A stretch of 64,000 nt of DNA from Bubalus kerabau (Eukaryota > Chordata > Mammalia > Artiodactyla > Bovidae), in assembly GCF_029407905.1 (NCBI RefSeq), contig NC_073627.1, positions 130,523,697-130,587,696 on the forward strand. Reading direction: 5' to 3'. The translations under genes were made by a program, and so were the position numbers. Positions 61,501-64,000 of this stretch are shown here, piece by piece. Numbering within the stretch: position 1 is the stretch's first letter; every line of letters starts with the position of its first letter. The notes under the pieces are model-generated. The model was not told where the DNA came from. It ran no database searches and saw only the letters and a program-made list of their open reading frames with translations.

Positions 61501-63277
61501 AGGCTCTTGCAATATATATCCTGAAACCAAATATCTGAGAGATTCCTCTAGAGCCAGTGTCTCCTGCCAGGTGCCTCTGTTCCTGGGTCATTCCACTGTC
61601 TCTTCCCTACATCTAATGGGGCTCCCTTTCCTTGATTTCTGCTAGAACCACCCAAAACACCCCAATAAGCAAACCCTAAAGCAAAGAAGCAAAAGTCATT
61701 TCCCAAAGTGGGTGGGAAAAGTGTCTTCTAATTATTGGAAGTTTAGAGCATTAGGTGGCTTAATTCTAAAGCAGAACACAGCCTAAGATCTAAGAATTGG
61801 CATCTCTTTTCTGAGGCCTTAGGCCTTGTCTGCCCGCACCCCTTCTCTTTTTCCCACCCCAAGAATCTTCTTTCTGTCTCAATCCCTGGCTTTCTCTTTG
61901 GCAAATCTGGGCCTTCAAGGGTATCTCTAAGGGAGGACCAAGATTTTCCTATTCAGATAGTTCCCTCCCAGTTGCACCCTTATGCTTTTCCACTCCATTA
62001 TATCAATCTCTGGGTTGGGAAGATCCCCTGGAGAAGGGAACAGCTACCCACTCCACTATTCTGGCCTGGAGAATTCCATGGACTGTACAGTCCATGGGGT
62101 CGCAAAGAGTCAAACATGACTGAGCGACTTTCACTTTCATCACTTTTTGTCTGTACACTATATATATATGTATATATTAGTATGTATTAGTATATAGTCC
62201 TTTGTACCTGTTGCTTCTGCATCTACATATTCAACCAACCTTGGATAAAAAAAAAAGACTGAAAAAAAAATCCAGAAAGTTTTAAAAAGCAAAACTTGAA
62301 TTTGCTGCCTGCTGGCAACTATTTACATAGCTTTTACATTGTATTAGGTATTATAAGTAATCTAGAGATGATTTAAAGTGTATGGAGTATGTATATTGGT
62401 TATATGCTGACCATTTTATTAAGGGGTTTGAGCATCTGAGGATTTTGGTATCCACAGAGGATCCTGAAACCCGTACCCCTCAGATACCCCAGGGATGACT
62501 GTGCATTAGGAAAGTTGTTGTCGTTCAGTTATATCTCTGTATGTATATTCTGCCAAACTCTTATGCCTTTAATAGGTATGTGGGTAGCTGGGCTTGGAGG
62601 AAAAAGTGTCCTGGCACCATGTGGAGTGAAACACAAATTTTGTTTCCTAGAGCCTTTAAAGCCGCTGGCCATTTAAAATAATCCCTCTCGCTGAGGGAAG
62701 AGAACTGAGTCTCACCAACTGCCCCCACATCTAACCCCAAATACCCCAGCACACCCTTGGGGCCCACTCCTCAGAGTTTGGGAACTTTTGAGAGTATTTG
62801 TGAAGGTCAAGCACTGCATTCATTGCCCCAGGGGTTTCTGAGGTCGAGAAGGAGGAGGAGTGGTTGGGGGTGGGGGAGGCTGGGACTTACAGAGCCCCAA
62901 GTCCTGACTAGGGGTGCAGAGGCTCCAGGCTTCTGGGCATTTCCTGGCTCCGTGCCAACTAGCTGTGTGACTGCATGGTTCCTCCCTCTGTGGAATGAGT
63001 CTTGAGTCCCACTGGGTGGGGACACGCTTGGGCCTTTGGGAGGTGCTAGAGGAAGTGTGTTCTTGCCTGGAGAGTCCCAGGGACGGGGGAGCCTGGTGGG
63101 CTGCCGTCTATGGGGTCGCACAGAGTCGGACACGACTGAAGCGACTTAGCAGCAGCAGAGGAAGTGAGCCTCTGGGGTGCAGGTTCCTGCTGGCCTGGAA
63201 GTGCTGCTCCTGAGCTACCTCTTTGTCTTTCTGTGTCACAGGGCCCCGAGGGCATGCCTGGGCTGCCAGGATTCCCA
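25023..63277 (+). CDS. COL15A1: COL15A1, collagen type XV alpha-1 chain, partial gene (20 coding exons)
   Basis: This gene encodes a secreted, basement-membrane-associated multiplexin collagen and chondroitin sulfate proteoglycan that links the basement membrane to the interstitial matrix. Twenty exons join in frame to 788 codons with no stop. Domain order is a thrombospondin-N/laminin-G-like domain (W1-W2), an acidic Ser-Gly-rich linker (W3-W11), then Gly-X-Y blocks separated by short breaks (W12-W20). All junctions are phase 0 except the entry into W1 and the W4/W5 junction, both phase 1. The protein follows human type XV as I recall it, for example FRDFAISVRVKPSS, GETSGLQETDGVAEILE, EGSGLGWG and FMNFSDIPEL. 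Type XVIII collagen is the closest alternative, but these linker and interruption sequences are type XV. The signal peptide, later collagenous exons and C-terminal endostatin-like domain are outside the window. The span given includes introns. Confidence 0.96.
26145..26277 (+). repeat. 5'-truncated Bov-tA-type SINE with target-site duplication
   Basis: Lacks the tRNA head; starts at ggttgggaggatcccctgg. It is flanked by ttcttactg (26136-26144 and 26278-26286). Confidence 0.9.
26410..26612 (+). repeat. Bov-tA SINE
   Basis: Near-consensus sense copy with complete head (ggcttccctggtggctcc) and box B (gggttcaatccctgg). Confidence 0.94.
27075..27149 (+). CDS. COL15A1: COL15A1 exon W2: end of the thrombospondin-N-like domain
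   Basis: 75 bp, 25 codons, phase 0 on both sides; acceptor tcctctag, donor tcg|gtgagc. It encodes GSIQQLIIHPDPRTPEEMC followed by EAEDSS. The HPDPRTPEE stretch closes the globular domain, and the Cys (27129-27131) is the likely disulfide partner of the Cys in W1. The last six residues start the acidic linker. Confidence 0.95.
27150..28698 (+). other. Intron between W2 and W3
   Basis: 1.5 kb, GT-AG. It starts with a three-unit 19-bp minisatellite (27162-27218). The remainder shows no element that I recognise. Confidence 0.85.
27162..27218. repeat. 19-bp minisatellite, three units
   Basis: Three tandem copies of acttctccc(c/t)gtcaccccc, the middle one with a single C-to-T change. It starts 12 bp into the intron after W2. 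Confidence 0.95.
28699..28779 (+). CDS. COL15A1: COL15A1 exon W3: acidic Ser-Gly linker
   Basis: 81 bp, 27 codons, phase 0; acceptor cacacag, donor cca|gtgagt. It encodes ASGETSGLQETDGVAEILEA followed by VTYTQAP. The two Ser-Gly dipeptides in an acidic setting are candidate glycosaminoglycan attachment sites. The sequence is almost the same as human type XV as I recall it, so the gene call is very secure here. Confidence 0.95.
28966..29176 (+). repeat. Bov-tA SINE with target-site duplication
   Basis: Sense copy flanked by ctcagtatagggg (28953-28965) and ctcagtgtagggg (29177-29189), one mismatch. Confidence 0.94.
29265..29440 (+). repeat. MIR SINE
   Basis: Sense MIR: agctgtgtgagcttaggtga, ctctgagcctcag and cagtgcctggcaca. 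Confidence 0.75.
30978..31053. repeat. TG-rich microsatellite
   Basis: Interrupted (TG)n with TATG variants. Confidence 0.9.
32735..32930 (-). repeat. MIR SINE
   Basis: Antisense MIR: gcaccaagcacctccatgca, ggccccattttatagggg and gaagctgaggctcagtaag. Confidence 0.8.
33520..33628. repeat. Pyrimidine-rich (CCTT)n-type tract
   Basis: About 110 bp that are nearly all C and T on the + strand, with few A/G interruptions. Confidence 0.85.
33940..34087 (+). CDS. COL15A1: COL15A1 exon W4: linker with N-glycosylation sequon; GC splice donor
   Basis: 148 bp, ending in phase 1; acceptor ccctgcag. It encodes a Pro/Glu-rich segment beginning SKEAKVEPIHTPPTPSPAS and ending SSPEQ. An Asn-Leu-Ser sequon starts at 34051. 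The exon ends gagcaag and the intron starts gcaagt, so the donor is GC, not GT. Continuation into W5 gives EQGSGEILND, which matches the human order as recalled. The next downstream GT (caa|gtccct) would join W5 in a frame that meets a stop at once. Confidence 0.93.
34185..34600 (-). repeat. Two adjacent MIR-like copies
   Basis: Two antisense MIR remnants in tandem: about 34185-34345 (gatgtcacccagctaag, aaatggcagagctgg) and about 34395-34600 (aaatacctactgtgtgccaa, cagtcacacagctagtgagt). Confidence 0.7.
35247..35445 (+). repeat. Bov-tA-type SINE
   Basis: Sense copy with a short head; box B ggttcgatccctgag and BovA body to cctgagcaactaacac. Confidence 0.9.
36680..37395 (-). repeat. Old L1 (L1ME-like) remnant, interrupted by MIR-like sequence
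   Basis: Left block 36680-36990 (caaaagaaatatgtgcttgc, agttgtacgaacc, AT-rich centre). A MIR-like stretch at about 36995-37230 follows, then a right block 37265-37395 (gaacatcttttcaagtcata, acctcattctttttcac). The order matches an antisense L1 3' region. Assignment is by recall of the consensus. Confidence 0.5.
37402..37511 (+). CDS. COL15A1: COL15A1 exon W5: linker with Ser-Gly sites and N-glycosylation sequon
   Basis: 110 bp, entering in phase 1 and ending in phase 0; acceptor ttcctgtag, donor gag|gtgagt. It encodes GSGEILNDTLEAVQTVDGSP and continues to GDGVFLHVTEE. It has an Asn-Asp-Thr sequon from 37419 and two Ser-Gly dipeptides (GSGE, GSGD) in acidic context that are candidate chondroitin sulfate sites. 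The sequence just upstream of the acceptor looks like an old L1 fragment. Confidence 0.93.
37966..38085 (-). repeat. BovA fragment
   Basis: Antisense BovA: agtcgctcagtcgtgtccgt ... gaatactggagtgggttgcc. Confidence 0.88.
38890..39208 (-). repeat. CHR-type SINE
   Basis: Antisense, starting with the T/A tail (tagtttatttatttatttt) then ggctgtgctgggtattcgtt, ending ggaccagggatcaaacctgt...ccactaggctac. Confidence 0.82.
40444..40596 (+). CDS. COL15A1: COL15A1 exon W6: first member of the duplicated linker-exon family
   Basis: 153 bp, 51 codons, phase 0; acceptor ttgttcccag, donor ctg|gtaagc. It encodes SPYTEDLAATAAAGEAKMPI, then EAEASSVPTGGLTLSMP and VTL. The chosen acceptor (AG at 40442-40443) keeps Ser-Pro at the start, as in W8. 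The exon is aligned codon for codon, without gaps, with W7. It lies in the Thr/Ala/Glu-rich, presumably unstructured region of the chain. Confidence 0.92.
40597..43647 (+). other. Introns flanking duplicated exon W7
   Basis: Two introns (40597-41516 and 41670-43647) around W7, both GT-AG. They are GC-rich, free of ruminant SINEs, and partly resemble each other just upstream of the acceptors, as expected if the duplication included intron sequence. Confidence 0.75.
41517..41669 (+). CDS. COL15A1: COL15A1 exon W7: second member of the duplicated linker-exon family
   Basis: 153 bp, 51 codons, phase 0; acceptor cctattcag, donor ctg|gtaaag. It encodes GPENEEGSAATAAGEAEEPV, then EAEASSVPTGGLTLPMP and VTL. 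It has the same length as W6 and shares an uninterrupted 43-bp identical run with it (41587-41629 against 40514-40556). The last stretch of intron before the acceptor is also alike (ctagtgatgtcttt against ctggtgatgtcttc). In human type XV, as I recall it, this segment reads differently (EVEASGVAPGE), which points to homogenisation in this lineage. Confidence 0.92.
43648..43797 (+). CDS. COL15A1: COL15A1 exon W8: third member of the linker-exon family
   Basis: 150 bp, 50 codons, phase 0; acceptor cctttcag, donor tct|gtaggt. It encodes SPISEEGSTTAAAATDVPLG, then TFEEEEASGVPTNDLAF and EQGVTS. It keeps the family pattern of an (S/G)P start, acidic residues, an Ala/Thr run, an EAS(S/G)VPT core and a final VT. 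The EASGVPT core here contains a Ser-Gly glycosaminoglycan candidate that W6 and W7 lack. Confidence 0.93.
43798..44313 (+). other. Intron between W8 and W9
   Basis: 516 bp, GT-AG, no recognised repeat. A short stretch (ggagcagttgctggccttcc) resembles sequence downstream of W6 (ggagcagtcactggtcttcc), consistent with shared origin. Confidence 0.7.
44314..44454 (+). CDS. COL15A1: COL15A1 exon W9: fourth member of the linker-exon family
   Basis: 141 bp, 47 codons, phase 0; acceptor gcttctcag, donor ccg|gtaagt. It encodes GPGDEDLAAATTEEPLTAAG and ends PLPLPSVAPESGALP. The start keeps the GP..ED.AA.T pattern of the family, while the second half turns into a Pro-rich hinge. In recalled human type XV the matching stretch ends VAPERWITP, so the exon end fits. 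Confidence 0.93.
46150..47250. repeat. Old L1-like sequence
   Basis: Recognisable old L1 phrases occur: ttaaagcaaatcccaagcat, ggtgtctcttaagtctcttt and, further right, gggacattatacagctatta. There may be two fragments joined; orientation and limits are uncertain. Confidence 0.5.
47284..47488 (+). repeat. Bov-tA-type SINE with target-site duplication
   Basis: Sense copy flanked by aagaagagag (47274-47283 and 47489-47498). Confidence 0.92.
47994..48053 (+). CDS. COL15A1: COL15A1 exon W10: short Pro/Gly-rich linker exon
   Basis: 60 bp, 20 codons, phase 0; acceptor ctctttag, donor acg|gtgaga. It encodes GEAEEGFPGAPGPAGPTEPT, matching the recalled human GEELPGPPEPSGPVGPT segment. A human segment of about 21 residues (containing KGQAGPKGEKGDA) that should precede it was not found in the intron before this exon. 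Confidence 0.88.
49216..49308 (+). CDS. COL15A1: COL15A1 exon W11: glycosaminoglycan attachment cluster
   Basis: 93 bp, 31 codons, phase 0; acceptor ctctgcag, donor aga|gtgagt. It encodes VEVEAEGSGLGWGLDVSSGS followed by GDLVHSEELLR. The EAEGSGLGWG motif (Ser codon 49237-49239) and the SSGSGD cluster are strong acidic Ser-Gly attachment sites. They fit the known nature of type XV as a chondroitin sulfate proteoglycan. The exon ends directly before the first long collagenous block. Confidence 0.94.
50150..50360 (+). repeat. Bov-tA-type SINE
   Basis: Sense copy: aaagaatctgcctgcaatgc, box B gggttcgattcctggg, end ggatacaactgagtgac. Confidence 0.92.
50480..50640 (+). repeat. MIR SINE
   Basis: Sense MIR: gggtccaaatctcagctctt, agctgtgtgcgtgagc, actgagcctcagtttcccca. 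Confidence 0.8.
50701..50826 (+). CDS. COL15A1: COL15A1 exon W12: first collagenous block begins
   Basis: 126 bp, 42 codons, phase 0; acceptor gtctttttttag, donor ccg|gtgagc. Gly-X-Y triplets run GPPGPPGPPGLPGIPGKPG, then a small break (TDVFM), then GPPGSPGEDGPTGEPGPP. The break matches human type XV as recalled. Each triplet starts with Gly at the first codon, so exon boundaries respect the repeat, as in other collagens. Confidence 0.95.
50827..51403 (+). other. Intron between W12 and W13
   Basis: 577 bp, GT-AG, no recognised element. Confidence 0.8.
51404..51466 (+). CDS. COL15A1: COL15A1 exon W13: collagenous
   Basis: 63 bp, 21 codons, seven perfect Gly-X-Y triplets, phase 0; acceptor gttcctcag, donor aag|gtacgg. 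It encodes GPEGKPGLDGASGLPGMKGE and a final Lys. It is followed by the longest intron that lies wholly inside the window (6.0 kb). Confidence 0.95.
51467..57477 (+). other. 6 kb intron between W13 and W14
   Basis: GT-AG. One CHR-type SINE (54639-54829) is clear. The part from about 53.6 to 57.2 kb is AT-richer and has several open stretches on the minus strand that I could not assign; see the findings. The left part (51480-52700) is pyrimidine-rich with no exon signature. Confidence 0.75.
54639..54829 (-). repeat. CHR-type SINE with target-site duplication
   Basis: Antisense copy ending ggaccaccagggaagtcc. It is flanked by ccagaattt (54630-54638 and 54830-54838). Confidence 0.9.
57478..57513 (+). 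CDS. COL15A1: COL15A1 exon W14: 36-bp collagenous exon
   Basis: 36 bp, 12 codons, phase 0; acceptor is a long T run ending ttttcag, donor aag|gtaaaa. It encodes GARGPDGSVGEK, four Gly-X-Y triplets, matching recalled human GARGPNGSVGEK. The donor is weaker than average but has the conserved G at -1. Confidence 0.93.
57930..58070 (+). CDS. COL15A1: COL15A1 exon W15: end of the first collagenous block, with Cys
   Basis: 141 bp, 47 codons, phase 0; acceptor cctcacag, donor gag|gtattt. It encodes GDPGNRGLPGPPGKNGQVGA, a run of GPP triplets, and ends GPGCTTGLGFE. The Cys (58047-58049) just after the triplets is a likely interchain disulfide site at the end of a collagenous block. The donor has only GTAT followed by Ts and is unusually weak. 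Confidence 0.94.
58249..58314 (+). CDS. COL15A1: COL15A1 exon W16: non-collagenous interruption with a Ser-Gly site
   Basis: 66 bp, 22 codons, phase 0; acceptor cttccctag, donor agt|gtaggt. It encodes DTEGSGSIRHLHEPISGPTA followed by SS. The TEGSGS motif is another acidic Ser-Gly attachment candidate. The segment is divergent from recalled human (DTEGSGSTQLLNEPKLSRPT) but colinear. Confidence 0.92.
59124..59159 (+). CDS. COL15A1: COL15A1 exon W17: 36-bp collagenous exon
   Basis: 36 bp, 12 codons, phase 0; acceptor ttttgccag, donor aag|gtgagg. It encodes GPKGEKGDRGPK, four charged Gly-X-Y triplets. The intron to the next exon is only 104 bp. Confidence 0.94.
59264..59347 (+). CDS. COL15A1: COL15A1 exon W18: collagenous, ending in an interruption
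   Basis: 84 bp, 28 codons, phase 0; acceptor tatatccag, donor agt|gtgagt. It encodes GDRGMDGASIVGPPGPRGPP, then GRIEVLSS. The break after GDRGMDG (ASIV) and the exit into non-collagenous IEVLSS match type XV as recalled. Confidence 0.95.
60045..60340 (+). repeat. Old L1 3'-end remnant
   Basis: Diverged sense L1-like stretch: gataaggatgtggtgaaata, ttagacagctctttggc, ataatgcatatagcctggtacc. Confidence 0.55.
60388..60470 (-). mobile_element. Short BovB 3' fragment
   Basis: Antisense: tttcagtcactctttcatgt ... catggactgcagcatgccag. Confidence 0.75.
60769..60834 (+). CDS. COL15A1: COL15A1 exon W19: non-collagenous interruption with two N-glycosylation sequons
   Basis: 66 bp, 22 codons, phase 0; acceptor tcttttcag, donor ccg|gtgtgt. 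It encodes SLTNITQGFMNFSDIPELIG followed by PP. Two Asn sequons (Asn-Ile-Thr from 60778, Asn-Phe-Ser from 60799) lie within a few residues of each other. The sequence is almost the same as recalled human type XV. Confidence 0.95.
62008..62148 (+). repeat. 5'-truncated Bov-tA-type SINE
   Basis: Starts within the body (ctctgggttgggaagatccc) and ends catgactgagcgactttcac. Confidence 0.88.
63058..63156 (+). repeat. BovA fragment with target-site duplication
   Basis: Sense BovA end with a (GCA)n tail, flanked by agaggaagtg (63048-63057 and 63157-63166). Confidence 0.92.
63242..63277 (+). CDS. COL15A1: COL15A1 exon W20: 36-bp collagenous exon, last in window
   Basis: 36 bp, 12 codons, phase 0; acceptor tgtgtcacag, donor cca|gtgagt. 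It encodes GPEGMPGLPGFP, four perfect Gly-X-Y triplets. The following human segment (GPRGPKGDTGLPGF as recalled) is not found in the remaining 723 bp, so the next exon is outside the window. Confidence 0.93.
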
Positions 63278-63664
63278 GTGAGTACCATGGTAGCCATCTT
63301 CCTTTGTGCCCTGTGGCTATGTACATTCTGTTCCTCCCACCTGGAATGCTGTTCCTCTTCATCTGCCCAGCTGAGCTCTAGTAGTTCTTGCTCATGTAGT
63401 CTTTCCTACTTGCCCCCACCTAGAGTGATTGTTCCCACCTTTGAGTCTAAAAGGGCTTTATTTTCACCTCTTTTCTGCTTTGAATAACAGTTACTTATGC
63501 CCCTATTCTTTTTTCCTCAACTGTACCATGATCAGCTTGCAGAAGATTGGGTCTTGTTCATCTCTTTCTAGCCTAGGCCAGCCAGAGCCAGAGTTGGAGC
63601 CCATGGTTGGCTTCCTATAAATGCGAGTAGATCAATCAATCATTTCAGGTAGCTAGCGTTAGAG

Positions 63665-64000
63665 TGGCAAATAGATGGGGAAACAGCGGAAACAGTGGCT
63701 GACTTTATTTTTCTGGGCTCCAAAATCACTGCAGATAGTGATTGCAGCCAAGAAATTAAAAGACACTCACTCCTTGGAAGGAAAGTAATGAACAATATAG
63801 ACAGCATATTAAAAAGCAGAGACATTACCTTGTCAACAAAGGTCTGTCTAGTCAGGCTATGGTTTTTCCAGTAGTCATGTATGGATGTGAGAGTTGGACT
63901 ATAAAGAAAGCTGAGCACGGAAGAATTGATGCTTTTGAACTGTGGTGTTAGAGAAGACTCTTGAGAGTCCCTTGGACTGCAAGGAGATCCAACCAGTCCA
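63665..64000 (+). mobile_element. BovB fragment running off the window
   Basis: Sense BovB starting in the same part of the reverse transcriptase region as the 19932 copy (aaatagatggggaaacagcg). It has small indels and a stop (gtgttagag), so it is not open throughout. The 3' end is outside the window. Confidence 0.92.

Larger units (their letters stand above)
60835..63241 (+). other. Intron between W19 and W20
   Basis: 2.4 kb, starting gtgtgt. It holds a truncated Bov-tA-type SINE at 62008-62148, AT-rich sequence to 62450, and a BovA fragment with target-site duplication at 63058-63156. Confidence 0.8.

Noticed and set aside
1..64000. CRISPR arrays, tRNA/rRNA genes, phage or bacterial operons
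   Set aside because: None seen. The tRNA-like sequences are SINE heads, and direct repeats are microsatellites, a minisatellite or target-site duplications.

Overview
The window is nuclear DNA from a bovid ruminant (cattle, sheep, goat or a close relative; the sequence alone does not decide which). The main evidence is the repeats: about fifteen Bov-tA/BovA-type SINEs, three CHR-type tRNA-derived SINEs and six fragments of the ruminant RTE retrotransposon BovB, many with target-site duplications. Older mammalian repeats (MIR, L1, an MLT1-like LTR) fill much of the rest. There are no prokaryotic operons, CRISPR arrays or RNA genes that I can support.

The one gene I can support is COL15A1, collagen type XV alpha-1 chain, on the + strand. 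Twenty consecutive coding exons (called W1-W20 here) were placed from splice signals, reading phase and my recollection of the human protein. They run from 25023 to 63277, total 2366 bp, and read through without a stop for 788 complete codons. W1-W2 encode the N-terminal thrombospondin-N/laminin-G-like domain. W3-W11 encode the long acidic, Ser-Gly- and Thr/Ala-rich non-collagenous segment that carries glycosaminoglycan chains. W12-W20 encode the first Gly-X-Y collagenous blocks and their short interruptions. The signal-peptide exon and promoter lie upstream; the remaining collagenous exons and the C-terminal restin (endostatin-like) domain lie beyond the right edge.

Region by region: 1-25022 is intron or 5' flank, rich in SINE, MIR, BovB and LTR sequence, with a nested block of old L1 plus young insertions at 19.7-22.0 kb. 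25.0-34.1 kb holds the globular domain and the start of the linker. 37.4-49.3 kb holds the rest of the linker, including a four-exon family (W6-W9) that looks like serial exon duplication. 50.7-63.3 kb holds the collagenous exons, with one 6 kb intron at 51.5-57.5 kb. The window ends inside another BovB fragment.

The most notable points are a GC-AG intron after W4 that is forced by reading frame; a 43-bp identical run between tandem exons W6 and W7, suggesting recent homogenisation; an expected small collagenous exon that I could not find between W9 and W10; a W5 splice acceptor abutting an old L1 fragment; and a 19-bp minisatellite 12 bp inside an intron. I did not find a wholly new biological system.
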